Positions 8,723-17,878 of a DNA stretch of 64,000 nucleotides are shown here, piece after piece. Source of the DNA: Vescimonas sanitatis (GTDB lineage Bacteria; Bacillota; Clostridia; Oscillospirales; Oscillospiraceae). Location: contig NZ_JBMGPW010000002.1 in NCBI RefSeq assembly GCF_049060325.1, forward strand, positions 186,001 through 250,000. The letters run 5' to 3'. The position numbers and the translations under genes were made by a program. Numbering within the stretch: the first letter of the stretch is position 1; the number at the start of each line of letters is the position of its first letter. The notes below the pieces were generated by a model, which was not told the DNA's origin, searched no databases, and was given only the letters and a program-made list of their open reading frames with translations.

Positions 8723-10036
8723 ATGGAAAGCGTAACTGTGATCGGCGCGGGCCTGGCCGGGTCCGAATGTGCCTGGCAGCTGGCCCAGCGGGGCATCCCC
8801 GTGGTGCTGCGGGAGATGAAGCCGGAGAAGAAGACCCCCGCCCATGTGACCGGCTATTTTGCGGAGCTGTGCTGCTCCAATTCCCTGCGGGGCGCGGGGC
8901 TGGAGAACGCCGTGGGCCTGCTGAAGGAGGAACTGCGGCGGCTGGACAGTCTGATCCTCCGCTGCGCGGACGCCACGGCGGTGCCCGCCGGCGGCGCGCT
9001 GGCGGTGGACCGCGAGGGCTTTGCCCGCATGGTCACCGAGTCCGTGCTGGGCCACCCCAATATCACCATGGTCCCCGGCGAGGTGACCGCTATACCGGAG
9101 GGGAATGTGGTCATCGCCAGCGGCCCGCTGACCTCTGACGCGCTGGCGGATGCCATTGCGGAAAAGCTGGGCGGCGGCCATACGCTGAACTTCTTTGACG
9201 CGGCGGCCCCGCTGGTGACCTTCGACAGCGTGGACATGGACAGCGCGTATTTCGCCTCCCGCTACGATAAGGGCACCCCGGACTACATCAACTGCCCCAT
9301 GACCAAAGAGGAATATCAGGCCTTCTGGGTGGAGTTGGTGAAGGCGGAGGAGGCCGAGGTCCACGGCTTTGAGGACAGCGGCGTGTTCGAGGGCTGTATG
9401 CCGGTGGAGGTCATGGCCCGCCGGGGCGAGGACACCCTGCGCTTCGGCCCTCTGAAGCCCCGGGGCCTGGTGGACCCTAAGACCGGCCGTGAGCCCTACG
9501 CCGTGGTGCAGCTGCGGCGTGACAACGCTGACGGCACCATCTACAATCTGGTGGGCTTTCAGACCCACCTGAAATGGGGCGAGCAGAAGCGGGTGTTCTC
9601 CATGATCCCCGCCCTGCACGACGCCCAGTACCTGCGCTACGGCGTCATGCACCGCAACACCTATCTGGACTCGCCCCGGCTGCTGGACCGCTACTACCGG
9701 CTGAAAAGCGATCCCCGTATCGCCTTCGCCGGTCAGATGACCGGCGTGGAGGGCTATGTGGAGTCCTGCGCCAGCGGTTTTCTGGCGGGTATAGAGTTGG
9801 CCCGGCGGCTGAAGGGACAGGCGCCCCTCGACCTTCCCCGAGAGACGGCCATCGGCGCCCTGGGCCTGTATGTCAGTAACGAGAGCGTGGCGGACTTTCA
9901 GCCCATGAACGTGAACTTCGGCATTATCCCGCCGCTGGACCACCGGGTCAAGGGTAAGCGCAACAAAAATGCCGAGCTGAGCCAGCGGTCGCTGGCCATT
10001 CTGGATACCATCAAAGAGGAGGTGCTCTCTCTGTGA
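8723..10036 (+). CDS. trmFO: Methylenetetrahydrofolate-tRNA-(uracil-5-)-methyltransferase TrmFO
   Basis: The 437-residue flavoprotein methylates U54 of tRNAs using methylenetetrahydrofolate and FAD. The FAD-binding motif VIGAGLAGSECAWQLA is at the N-terminus, followed by the family segment FAELCCSNSLRG. The C-terminal part has GQMTGVEGYVESCASGF and PMNVNFGIIPPL. Length is normal. Its ATG directly follows the topA stop codon and its TGA overlaps the plsX GTG by four bases, so translation is probably coupled. topA-trmFO is a conserved Firmicutes pair. Confidence 0.97.
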   Translation: MESVTVIGAGLAGSECAWQLAQRGIPVVLREMKPEKKTPAHVTGYFAELCCSNSLRGAGLENAVGLLKEELRRLDSLILRCADATAVPAGGALAVDREGFARMVTESVLGHPNITMVPGEVTAIPEGNVVIASGPLTSDALADAIAEKLGGGHTLNFFDAAAPLVTFDSVDMDSAYFASRYDKGTPDYINCPMTKEEYQAFWVELVKAEEAEVHGFEDSGVFEGCMPVEVMARRGEDTLRFGPLKPRGLVDPKTGREPYAVVQLRRDNADGTIYNLVGFQTHLKWGEQKRVFSMIPALHDAQYLRYGVMHRNTYLDSPRLLDRYYRLKSDPRIAFAGQMTGVEGYVESCASGFLAGIELARRLKGQAPLDLPRETAIGALGLYVSNESVADFQPMNVNFGIIPPLDHRVKGKRNKNAELSQRSLAILDTIKEEVLSL

Positions 10037-11055
10037 AGATCATCATCGACGCCATGGGCGGCGACAACGCCCCGCTGGAGATCGTCAGGGGTGCGCTCAG
10101 CGCCCACAGCCGCTTTGGCTGTGACATCGTCCTCGCCGGAGACGAGGCGGCCATCCGGGCCGCGGCGGCCCGGTGCGGCGCGGCAACGCTGCCGCAGGGT
10201 GTGACCCTCCGCCCCACCACGGAGACGGTGGATATGTGCGACGACCCTGCCACGGTGTTCCGCCGGAAGAAGGATACCTCCATGGGCGCGGCGTTGACCA
10301 TGCTGCGCGATGGAGAGGGCGACGCCGTGGTGTCCGCCGGCTCCACCGGTGCGCTGCTGACCGGTGCGACGCTGATCACCAAGCGTATCCATGGCATCCG
10401 CCGTGCGGCTATGGCGCCGGTCATCCCCACCACCACCGGCAGCGCCGTGCTTATCGACTGCGGCGCCAACGCCGAGTGTACCCCGGAGTATCTGCTCCAG
10501 TTCGCCTATCTGGGCAATTTCTATGCCCAGCGGGTGCTGGGGGTGGCGACGCCCCGCGTGGGCCTGCTGAATATCGGCGCGGAGGACAGCAAGGGCACCG
10601 ACCTGCAAAAGCAGGCCCTGGCGCTGCTGCGCGCGGCGGACGCCCGGGGCGATCTGCACTTCATCGGCAATATCGAGGCCAAGGACGCCATCAAGGGCGG
10701 CTGTGACGTGATCGTTACCGACGGCTTTTCCGGCAACGTGATGCTCAAGTCCATTGAGGGCGTGGGCTCCTTCGCAGGCAGCGCCCTGAAGGGGATGTTC
10801 AAAAAGAACCTGCTGACGAAGCTTGCCGCCCTGCTGGTCATGCCGGGGCTGAACGCCTTTAAAGCGCGGCTGGACCCCAACAAGGTGGGCGGCACGGCCT
10901 TTATCGGCATCTCCAGGCCGGTCATCAAGGCCCACGGCGGCTCCAACGCCGAGGCCATCGAGAACGCGGTGGGGCAGGCCATTCAGGTGGCCGAAAGCGG
11001 TATTACCGGGGCCATCGCGGCGCACATAGACAAAATGCAGCTTCCCACCGTATAA
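10033..11055 (+). CDS. plsX: Phosphate acyltransferase PlsX
   Basis: The 340-residue peripheral membrane enzyme makes acyl-phosphate from acyl-ACP for phosphatidic acid synthesis. The N-terminus KIIIDAMGGDNAP is the family signature. Other conserved segments are VSAGSTGALLTG, LLNIGAEDSKGT and VTDGFSGNVMLKS. The start is GTG, overlapping the trmFO stop as GTGA. acpP follows after 80 bases with its own promoter, the normal neighbour for a lipid synthesis role. Confidence 0.97.
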   Translation: MKIIIDAMGGDNAPLEIVRGALSAHSRFGCDIVLAGDEAAIRAAAARCGAATLPQGVTLRPTTETVDMCDDPATVFRRKKDTSMGAALTMLRDGEGDAVVSAGSTGALLTGATLITKRIHGIRRAAMAPVIPTTTGSAVLIDCGANAECTPEYLLQFAYLGNFYAQRVLGVATPRVGLLNIGAEDSKGTDLQKQALALLRAADARGDLHFIGNIEAKDAIKGGCDVIVTDGFSGNVMLKSIEGVGSFAGSALKGMFKKNLLTKLAALLVMPGLNAFKARLDPNKVGGTAFIGISRPVIKAHGGSNAEAIENAVGQAIQVAESGITGAIAAHIDKMQLPTV

Positions 11056-11058
11056 ATT

Positions 11059-11071
11059 TACCAAAAAGGTA
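11059..11071. promoter_or_regulatory. Candidate operator TACC-N5-GGTA upstream of acpP
   Basis: A short perfect inverted repeat, TACC AAAAA GGTA, abuts the -35 box of the acpP promoter. Its position suits a repressor of fatty acid or phospholipid genes, and it loosely recalls the centre of FapR-type sites. No such regulator is in the window, so this is inference only. Confidence 0.3.
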
Positions 11072-11100
11072 TTGACACTGTCACACGATTGCCGTATTAT
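11072..11100 (+). promoter_or_regulatory. Consensus promoter of acpP
   Basis: TTGACA at 11072-11077, a 17-base spacer, and TATTAT at 11095-11100, 36 bases before the likely acpP start. Confidence 0.85.
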
Positions 11101-11135
11101 TTTCGGAGATAACAAGCAAAGAAGGAGGAATACCC

Positions 11136-11381
11136 TTGACTATGGAAGAGATCTTCAAGACGATGCAGGATCTGATCGCCGAGCAGTTCGCTATCGATGC
11201 CGACGAGATCAGCATGGACAGCTCTTTCGTGGACGACCTGGGTGCCGATTCTGTGGATCTGGTGGAATTGGTCATGGCGATGGAAGAGGAGTTTGACATC
11301 GGCGAGATCGACGAAGAAGACCTGGCCGGCCTCAAGACCGTCGGCGACTGCGTCCGCTATCTCAACAGCAAGCTGGGCTGA
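11136..11381 (+). CDS. acpP: Acyl carrier protein
   Basis: This is an 81-residue acidic four-helix protein carrying growing fatty acids on 4'-phosphopantetheine. The attachment serine lies in LGADSVDLVELVMAMEE. The start is decided by the ribosome binding site: AGGAGG at 11123-11128 is 7 bases from a TTG at 11136 (MTMEEIF...), but 13 bases from the ATG at 11142, so TTG initiation is preferred, with ATG as the alternative (79 residues). It has its own promoter and a terminator before rnc. Confidence 0.96.
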   Translation: MTMEEIFKTMQDLIAEQFAIDADEISMDSSFVDDLGADSVDLVELVMAMEEEFDIGEIDEEDLAGLKTVGDCVRYLNSKLG

Positions 11382-11398
11382 TCCGACTATAACGACAG

Positions 11399-11429
11399 AA
11401 AATACGGCCCGGCAGGGCCGTATTTTTTC
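11399..11429 (+). terminator. Intrinsic terminator between acpP and rnc
   Basis: Stem AATACGGCCC / GGGCCGTATT followed by TTTTTT. The rnc ribosome binding site begins right after it, so rnc expression probably depends on readthrough. Confidence 0.85.
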
Positions 11430-11440
11430 AGGAGGTTCCT

Positions 11441-12124
11441 ATGGAAGAACTGGAAAGAAAGCTGGGCTACACCTTCCGCGACCCGGAGCTGCTCCGTGCC
11501 GCCCTGTACCACAGTTCCTACGCCAACGAGCACCGCAGCGAGGGCATACGCAGCAACGAGCGCTTGGAATTCCTGGGCGACGCCGTGTTGGGCTTTGTGT
11601 CCGCCGAGCACCTGTTCAAGAAGCACCCGGAGCTGCCGGAGGGCGACCTGACCCGCATCCGCGCCGCCCTGGTGTGTGAGGAGAGCCTGCACGAGGTGGC
11701 CCAGTCCCTGGACCTGGGCAGTCACCTGCTGCTGGGCAAGGGCGAGGAGCAGGGCGGCGGCCGCTGCCGGCCCTCCATACTGGCCGACGCCACCGAGTCG
11801 GTATTTGCCGCCGTGTATCTGGACGGCGGGATGGACGCCGCCAGTGACCTCATCCACCGCGTCCTGCTGGACAAGGAGCGTGAGGAGGTGGTGGAGGAGC
11901 GCCGCCGGGACTATAAGACGGAGCTGCAGGAGCTGGTCCAGCGCAGAAGCGGCCAGGTGCTGCACTATGAGCTGACGGGGACCTCCGGCCCCGACCATGC
12001 TAAGCAGTTCACCTTCCGGGTGACGCTGAACGGCAGAGAGCTTGGCCAGGGCACCGGCCGCAGTAAGAAGGAGGCGGAGCAGTCCGCCGCCCGCAGCGCC
12101 CTGGCACAGTGGAACGAGCAATAA
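11441..12124 (+). CDS. rnc: Ribonuclease III
   Basis: The 227-residue endonuclease cuts double-stranded RNA in rRNA and mRNA processing. The signature NERLEFLGDAVLG lies at about residues 38-50, and the second metal-binding acidic patch is DATESVFAAVYLDGG. The C-terminal double-stranded RNA-binding domain spans about residues 153-225 (DYKTELQELVQ to EAEQSAARSAL). It is preceded by AGGAGG and ends at a bidirectional terminator. Confidence 0.97.
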   Translation: MEELERKLGYTFRDPELLRAALYHSSYANEHRSEGIRSNERLEFLGDAVLGFVSAEHLFKKHPELPEGDLTRIRAALVCEESLHEVAQSLDLGSHLLLGKGEEQGGGRCRPSILADATESVFAAVYLDGGMDAASDLIHRVLLDKEREEVVEERRRDYKTELQELVQRRSGQVLHYELTGTSGPDHAKQFTFRVTLNGRELGQGTGRSKKEAEQSAARSALAQWNEQ

Positions 12125-12126
12125 GC

Positions 12127-12163
12127 AAAAATCAAAACCTCCGGCTTAGCCGGAGGTTTTGAT
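12127..12163. terminator. Bidirectional terminator between rnc and ntpD
   Basis: Perfect stem ATCAAAACCTCCGGC / GCCGGAGGTTTTGAT with a TTAG loop between convergent genes. T-runs are available on both strands. Confidence 0.85.
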
Positions 12164-12166
12164 TCA

Positions 12167-12817
12167 TTACGGCTGGTAGTGGTGCGCGTCCTGCAATACC
12201 ATCTCCTTGACCTTCATCAGCCGTGTGGTGTTGCCGCGCTCGTTCTCGTCCAGCTTCATGGTGATATAGCGGATGTTCTGCTCCGTCTCCGGGATCATCA
12301 CATACTCCAGCGCGTTGACCCGCCGGCGGGTCTTTTCGATATCCTGGGCCAGCAGCTGCATGGTCTTTTCCACCTGCGCCAGCTCCAGCATATCGGCGAA
12401 TACCGCCTGCATCTTCTCCAGCGCCGCGTCCAGCTCGCCGCTGGTCTGGGCGAAGCCGTAGGGCAGCAGCGCGTCGTCGCCGCTGTCGGTCTGGAAGGTG
12501 AACACCGGCACGTTGACGCTCATAACATTCCGAGTGGATACCTCCAGCGACACGCTGCGCCGCGGGCAGGACAGGGCCTCCTCCAGCACCTCCGGTCCCA
12601 TCAGGGCGGCGGCCACGGTGAAGGCGGCGTTGGCCTCCTTCAGCCCCTGCTCCACCTTGGCGCGGAGCGCGCGGTTGCGCCGCACCACGTCCATAAACTG
12701 CTTCATCAGCTCGTCCCGCTTGTCCTTCAGCAGCTTGTGGCCCCGGCGTGCGGTCTTCAGCCGGCCCTTCAGCCGGGTCAGCTCCATCCGGGTGGGATTG
12801 ACAGTCTTTCCCGCCAT
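12167..12817 (-). CDS. ntpD: V-type ATPase central stalk subunit D
   Basis: The 216-residue subunit forms the rotating shaft with subunit NtpG. The family pattern NPTRMELTRLKGRLKTARRGHKLLKDKRDEL is at the N-terminus, and the protein is otherwise long coiled-coil helices. The ATG at 12817 is chosen because AAGGAG lies 8 bases upstream; a GTG at 12826 is possible. It overlaps the ntpB end region, is last in the nine-gene operon, and is followed by the shared terminator. Confidence 0.93.
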   Translation of the reverse strand: MAGKTVNPTRMELTRLKGRLKTARRGHKLLKDKRDELMKQFMDVVRRNRALRAKVEQGLKEANAAFTVAAALMGPEVLEEALSCPRRSVSLEVSTRNVMSVNVPVFTFQTDSGDDALLPYGFAQTSGELDAALEKMQAVFADMLELAQVEKTMQLLAQDIEKTRRRVNALEYVMIPETEQNIRYITMKLDENERGNTTRLMKVKEMVLQDAHHYQP

Positions 12818-12822
12818 GGCGC

Positions 12823-14199
12823 TCACTCCTTCACCGGCAGATACTTGTTCAGCATCTCCGGCTTGATGCGCTTCAGCTCACTGCGGGGCAGCATACGCAG
12901 CAGCTCCCAGCCCAGGTCCAGTGTCTGCTCTATAGTGCGGTTCTCGTCGAACCCCTGCGAGACGTAGCGCTTCTCGAACTCGTCGGCGAACTTGGCGTAC
13001 AGCAGGTCCGTGGGACTCAGGGCAGCCTCGCCCAGAATGGTCATCAGCTCCTTGGCCTCCTTACCGCTGGCGTAGGCGGCGAACAGCTGGTTCATGGTGG
13101 GCGCGTGATCCTCCCGGGTCTTGCCGGCGCCCACGCCCTTGTCCTTCAGACGGGACAGAGAGGGCAGCACGTCCACCGGCGGCAGGATGTTCTTGCGGTA
13201 CAGGTCGCGGCTCAGAATGATCTGCCCCTCGGTGATGTAGCCGGTCAGGTCGGGGATGGGGTGGGTCTTGTCGTCCTCCGGCATGGTCAGGATGGGGATC
13301 ATGGTGATGGAGCCCTTGCACCCCAGCTTGCGGCCGGCGCGCTCGTACATACTGGCCAGGTCGGTGTACAGATAGCCGGGATAGCCGCGGCGTCCGGGGA
13401 CCTCCTTCTTGGCGGCGGAGACCTCACGCAGCGCCTCGGCGTAGTTGGTGATATCCGTCAGGATCACCAGCACGTGCATATCCTTCTCAAAGGCCAGATA
13501 CTCCGCGGCGGTCAGCGCCATACGGGGTGTGGCGATACGCTCCACGGCGGGGTCGTTGGCCAGGTTGGTGAACAGCACCGTGCGCTCGATGGCGCCGGTG
13601 CGCTGGAACTCCCGCACAAAGAACTCCGATTCCTCAAAGGTGATGCCGATAGCGGCGAACACCACGGCGAAGTTGGAGCTGTCGTCCAGCACCCTGGCCT
13701 GTCGGGCGATCTGCGCCGCCAGATTGGCGTGGGGCAGACCGGAGCAGGAGAAGATGGGCAGCTTCTGGCCGCGGACCAGCGTGTTCAGTCCGTCGATGGT
13801 GCTGATGCCGGTCTGAATGAACTCGTTGGGATAGTCACGGGCCGCCGGGTTCATGGGCAGGCCGTTGATGTCCCGGTATTCCTCCGCCAGCAGGGCGGGG
13901 CCGCCGTCGATGGGCTCGCCCATGCCGTTGAACACGCGCCCCAGCATATCGGCGGATACGCCCAGCTGCAAGGGGTGGCCCAGGAAGCGGATGGTGGCAT
14001 CCCGCAGGTTGATGCCGGCGGAGGAGTCGAACAGCTGGACCACGGCGCGGTCGCCGTTGACCTCCAGCACCTTGCAGCGGCGGACCTCGCCGCTGTGCAG
14101 CTGGATCTCCGCCAGCTCGTCATAGGTGACGCCCTCCACATGGTCCACCACCATCAGGGGACCGGACACCTCGTGGATGGTACGGTATTCCTTCATCAT
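12823..14199 (-). CDS. ntpB: V-type ATPase subunit B
   Basis: This is the 458-residue non-catalytic subunit of the A3B3 headpiece. It starts KEYRTIHEVSGPLMVVDHVEG and has the B-subunit pattern FSCSGLPHANLAAQIARQA in place of a Walker A motif, followed by FAAIGITFEESEFF. It ends KIxPEMLNKYLP-like, as usual for the family. The first ATG overlaps the ntpA stop codon by 4 bases, suggesting coupled translation. Confidence 0.97.
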   Translation of the reverse strand: MMKEYRTIHEVSGPLMVVDHVEGVTYDELAEIQLHSGEVRRCKVLEVNGDRAVVQLFDSSAGINLRDATIRFLGHPLQLGVSADMLGRVFNGMGEPIDGGPALLAEEYRDINGLPMNPAARDYPNEFIQTGISTIDGLNTLVRGQKLPIFSCSGLPHANLAAQIARQARVLDDSSNFAVVFAAIGITFEESEFFVREFQRTGAIERTVLFTNLANDPAVERIATPRMALTAAEYLAFEKDMHVLVILTDITNYAEALREVSAAKKEVPGRRGYPGYLYTDLASMYERAGRKLGCKGSITMIPILTMPEDDKTHPIPDLTGYITEGQIILSRDLYRKNILPPVDVLPSLSRLKDKGVGAGKTREDHAPTMNQLFAAYASGKEAKELMTILGEAALSPTDLLYAKFADEFEKRYVSQGFDENRTIEQTLDLGWELLRMLPRSELKRIKPEMLNKYLPVKE

Positions 14200-15968
14200 T
14201 CCTCTTCACCAGCCTTTCGGATCAGCTCGGCGATCTCGCGCTCCATATCAGCGCGGACGGCGGCGTAGTTGGCGGCGTATTCCTCTGCGGCGGCGTACTT
14301 GGCCCAGCCCAGCTTCTCCCGGGCGGGGATGGCGTACAGCGCGGATGGGGCCACGGCCTTGTCCACAGCGCCGCGGCACAGGGACTCGTAGTGCAGGATC
14401 AGCCTCAGCAGCTGCATCTGCCGGTCAAAGCTGGAGTAGGAGTCCACGTCCATAAAGGCATTCTGCTGCAGGAAGTCCTCCCGCAGCATCCGGGCGATCT
14501 CCAACGTCAGCTGGTCGTTGGCGGACAGGGAATCCTTGCCCACCAGCTGGACGATCTCGTTCAGCTCATTCTCCTCCTGCAAAAGGTGCATGGCGCGGTT
14601 GCGGTTCCGGATGAAGTCCTCGCCCATGTTCTCGTTGAACCAGGGCGTCACCGCGTCCAGATACAGGGAGTAGGAGTTCAGCCAGTTGATGGCCGGGAAG
14701 TGGCGGCGATAGGCCAGCGAGGCGTCCAGCGACCAGAAGACCTTGACGATACGCATGGTGGCCTGTGCCACCGGCTCACTCAGGTCGCCGCCGGGAGGCG
14801 ACACCGCGCCCACGGCGGTCAGGGAGCCGGTGCGCTCGTCGCTGGCCAGGCACTGCACCACGCCGGCGCGCTCATAGAACTGCGCCAGACGGGAGGCCAG
14901 ATAGGCGGGATATCCCTCCTCGCCGGGCATCTCCTCCAACCGGCCGGACATCTCGCGCAGGGCCTCGGCCCAGCGGGAGGTAGAGTCGGCGATGACGGCC
15001 ACATCGTAGCCCATGTCGCGGAAATACTCCGCGATGGTGATGCCGGTGTAGACCGATGCCTCACGGGCGGCCACAGGCATATCCGAGGTGTTGGCGATCA
15101 GCACCGTACGCTTCATCAGGCTCTCGCCGGTGCGGGGGTCGGTCAGCTCCGGAAACTCCCGCAGTACGTCGGTCATCTCGTTGCCGCGCTCGCCGCAGCC
15201 GATATAGACCACGATGTCCACGTCGGCCCACTTGGCCAGCTGGTGCTGCACCACGGTCTTGCCGGAGCCGAAGGGCCCGGGCACGGCGGCGGTGCCGCCC
15301 TTGGCGATGGGGAACATGGTGTCGATGACACGCTGGCCGGACTGCAAAGGCTTTACCGGCGGGAATTTCTTTTTATAGGGGCGGCCCACGCGGACGGGCC
15401 ACTTCTGCACCATGGTCAGCTCACGCACCTCACCGTTGGCCAGCTTCACCCGGGCGATGGGCTGGGTGATGTTATACTGTCCGGCCTCGGCCAGCCACGC
15501 CACCGTGCCCTCGGCGCCCTTGGGAACCATGATCTTGTGCAGCACGGACTCCGTCTCCGGCACGGTGCCCAGAATGTCGCCCACAGCCACGGTGTCGCCC
15601 ACAGCGGCGGTGGGGGTAAAGTTCCACAGCCTGTCGCGGTCCAGCGGCGGCACCTGAATGCCGCGGGTGATGTTGCTGCCCACCCGGCGGACGATCTCCT
15701 CCAGCGGACGCTGGATGCCGTCATAGATATTCTCGATCAGGCCGGGGCCCAGCTCTACGCTCAGAGGTGCGCCGGTGGTGACCACATCGGCGCCGGGGCC
15801 CAGACCGGACGTCTCCTCATACACCTGTATGGAGGCCCGGTCGCCGGTCATATTCAGGATCTCTCCGATCAGCTGCTGGGGACCTACGCGCACCACGTCC
15901 GCCATGTTGGCGTCCGCCATGCCGTCCGCCACCACCAGCGGGCCGGAGACTTTGATGATCTTACCCAT
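14196..15968 (-). CDS. ntpA: V-type ATPase catalytic subunit A
   Basis: The 590-residue subunit hydrolyses ATP. The P-loop GPFGSGKTVVQHQ is followed by the catalytic glutamate in GCGERGNEMTDVL and the DSTSRWAEALREMS segment. The extra non-homologous region of V-type A subunits is present (about residues 115-200), so this is not an F-type beta or an exporter ATPase. Length matches the family. It lies 13 bases after ntpG and overlaps ntpB. Confidence 0.98.
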   Translation of the reverse strand: MGKIIKVSGPLVVADGMADANMADVVRVGPQQLIGEILNMTGDRASIQVYEETSGLGPGADVVTTGAPLSVELGPGLIENIYDGIQRPLEEIVRRVGSNITRGIQVPPLDRDRLWNFTPTAAVGDTVAVGDILGTVPETESVLHKIMVPKGAEGTVAWLAEAGQYNITQPIARVKLANGEVRELTMVQKWPVRVGRPYKKKFPPVKPLQSGQRVIDTMFPIAKGGTAAVPGPFGSGKTVVQHQLAKWADVDIVVYIGCGERGNEMTDVLREFPELTDPRTGESLMKRTVLIANTSDMPVAAREASVYTGITIAEYFRDMGYDVAVIADSTSRWAEALREMSGRLEEMPGEEGYPAYLASRLAQFYERAGVVQCLASDERTGSLTAVGAVSPPGGDLSEPVAQATMRIVKVFWSLDASLAYRRHFPAINWLNSYSLYLDAVTPWFNENMGEDFIRNRNRAMHLLQEENELNEIVQLVGKDSLSANDQLTLEIARMLREDFLQQNAFMDVDSYSSFDRQMQLLRLILHYESLCRGAVDKAVAPSALYAIPAREKLGWAKYAAAEEYAANYAAVRADMEREIAELIRKAGEEE

Positions 15969-15981
15969 TCTCTTGCTCCTT

Positions 15982-16290
15982 TCAGGAAATGTCCGCGCCC
16001 ACGGCGCGTTCCACCGCGTCGTGCAGGGCGGCCCCGGCGATGCCCAGCGAACCGGTCTTGCCGGGGATGAGTATAACGGCGGGCAGGGGTGCGTCTTTAT
16101 ACCGGGCGATCTCGGCGGTCAGCTGCTGCGCCAGCTGCTCGGTGATATAGATGACGGCGTAGTCCTCCTGCGCCAGGCGGTGCAGCGTTCTGCGCCCCGT
16201 GTCGGTATCCTCGGTGGGGAACACGTCCAGCCCCAGCGCACGGAAGCCCAGCACGCTGTCCCGGTCCCCAATAACGGCGATCTTATACAT
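15982..16290 (-). CDS. ntpG: V-type ATPase central stalk subunit F (NtpG)
   Basis: The 102-residue subunit begins MYKIAVIGDRDSVLGFRALG, the standard start of subunit F. The open frame extends further upstream, but the ATG at 16290 matches the family start and overlaps the end of ntpC by 8 bases. It caps the central shaft made by NtpD. The order C-G-A-B-D is that of Enterococcus hirae. Confidence 0.95.
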   Translation of the reverse strand: MYKIAVIGDRDSVLGFRALGLDVFPTEDTDTGRRTLHRLAQEDYAVIYITEQLAQQLTAEIARYKDAPLPAVILIPGKTGSLGIAGAALHDAVERAVGADIS

Positions 16291-17266
16291 ATTGCTCACG
16301 CAGCCTTTCCCGGAGCGCCTCCGCCGGCACACCGGCCATCCGGCCGGACAGCACGGTACGCACCGCCGTCCACTCCGCTTCCTTTGCTGCCAGATAGCCC
16401 AGCGCCACCTCTACGCCGAAGGGTACCCGGCGTGCCGCGCCGGCGGCGCGGAGCACCGCGTCGTCGCAGGCCTTTTCAAAGGCGGTCAGGCTGCCGCCCT
16501 TGGCGGCCTCGTCTCCCAGCTCCGCCTCCCGGGCGAAAGCCGTGCCCCGCCACAGCGCGGCAGCGCCGCTGCCGCTTCCGGCGCGGATCGCCTCCGGCGT
16601 CACGCTGCCGCCGGGGAACAGCACCTCCCGCAGGAAGCCGGCGTCCAGCCCCAGCCGCTGGGTGCGGATGAGTGAGCGCAGGTTCGCCGCGTCGATCATG
16701 GCGCGGACATAGTCCTGCAAATAGGGTATGTGGCTGTCCGCCGCCAGCTTTTCCAGCCGCGCGAAGTAGGCCCGATCCAGGATGCAGTCACTGCTGCGGG
16801 CGCTGCCCGTCTCGGCCAGCACCCGCTGGGCCTCATCGGCCGCGGCAGCCATGTCGGCGGGCAGAAAGTCCCAGCCGCCGTTTTCAGCGTGCTTTTTCCG
16901 CATCGTCTCTGCCGGTACGGTCCCGGCGTCGATCAGCAGACGCTCCGCATCCTGCGGTGCTTTCAGCAGCGTTTTGATGTTGTGGTAGTCGTATTTCAGC
17001 CGGAACACGTCCAGCACCTCCGCCTCCGGCATAAAGCGGGAAACGTCGGCGAACACCGCCTCGCGCTGCGCGCTCAGCGCCGCCTGCAGGGACGGCTCAT
17101 CGTGTACGGGCGCGTAGCCCCACTCGCTCAGCAGCTGGGCGCACGCCTCGACGGAGGGTGCCGTCAGCAGCTGCTCCAGCCGCTGTGCCGTCAGCAGCCG
17201 GCGCTCCATGGCGCGTATGCGGGCGGACAGGAACAGATAGTCCGTGTCCTTTCTCCGTTTTGTCAA
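16283..17266 (-). CDS. ntpC: V-type ATPase subunit C (d-type)
   Basis: The 327-residue subunit is the socket linking the membrane c ring to the central stalk. It has weak internal repeats typical of the V-ATPase C/d family, including RLKYDYHNIKTLLKA and MIDAANLRSLIRTQRLGLD. Identity is supported mainly by family pattern, length and position between ntpE and ntpG. The ATG lies 14 bases after the ntpE stop codon. Confidence 0.9.
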   Translation of the reverse strand: MTKRRKDTDYLFLSARIRAMERRLLTAQRLEQLLTAPSVEACAQLLSEWGYAPVHDEPSLQAALSAQREAVFADVSRFMPEAEVLDVFRLKYDYHNIKTLLKAPQDAERLLIDAGTVPAETMRKKHAENGGWDFLPADMAAAADEAQRVLAETGSARSSDCILDRAYFARLEKLAADSHIPYLQDYVRAMIDAANLRSLIRTQRLGLDAGFLREVLFPGGSVTPEAIRAGSGSGAAALWRGTAFAREAELGDEAAKGGSLTAFEKACDDAVLRAAGAARRVPFGVEVALGYLAAKEAEWTAVRTVLSGRMAGVPAEALRERLREQYV

Positions 17267-17280
17267 AGGGACGCCCCCTT

Positions 17281-17865
17281 TCAGTCAAACAGCACGGCGG
17301 CCACGGCGGAGGAGTCCTCCTGCCGTGCCCGGCGCAGCAGCTCGGCAAAGCCGCAGTTGATCTCCATGCGGCCCCGCTGCAGTACCACGCCGCCGCCCGT
17401 CTCCCGGGTGTCGGCAGCCAGGGTGAAGCCCGCGCCGGGCTTTTTGCCGTTGGCGGCGTCCACCACCGCCTGACCCACCGTGTCCCGGTCGGCGGCGGAG
17501 AACACCAGCGCTTCGCCGCCCTGCCCGTTTTCCGCGGCCAGCGATGCCAGCAGGTCGATATACTCCGGGCGCGGCAGCTTCAGCAGCGCGTCGGCGGCGC
17601 GGGCGAAGGCCTCGTCCAGCATCCGCTGCTTCTCCGCCAGCACCCGCTGGCGGCAGGCCAGACGGCTGCCGCCCTCCAGGCGCTCCACCTGCTCGTGCTC
17701 CAGCACCTTGCAGCGGGCCTCGCCCTCGCGGAGCAGCTTGTCCGCATCGGCGCGGTACTGGGCCAGAATGGCCTCGGCCTCCGCCGCCGCCTGGGCGGCG
17801 ATGTCGGCGCACTCGGCCTGTGTGTCGGCCTCCATGCGTGCGATGATCTTGTCGATACCGTTCAT
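17281..17865 (-). CDS. ntpE: V-type ATPase peripheral stalk subunit E
   Basis: The 194-residue protein has a long N-terminal helix rich in Ala, Glu and Arg (to about residue 80) and a small globular C-terminal part ending in VLQRGRMEINCGFAELLRRA, matching subunit E, which pairs with NtpF in the peripheral stalks. Sequence conservation in this family is low, so the call rests on architecture and operon position. Confidence 0.85.
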   Translation of the reverse strand: MNGIDKIIARMEADTQAECADIAAQAAAEAEAILAQYRADADKLLREGEARCKVLEHEQVERLEGGSRLACRQRVLAEKQRMLDEAFARAADALLKLPRPEYIDLLASLAAENGQGGEALVFSAADRDTVGQAVVDAANGKKPGAGFTLAADTRETGGGVVLQRGRMEINCGFAELLRRARQEDSSAVAAVLFD

Positions 17866-17878
17866 AGGCGCACCCGCC

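Noticed and set aside
7184..9943. 919-codon - strand frame opposite topA and trmFO
   Set aside because: Shadow frame caused by third-position GC bias; no domain or ribosome binding site.
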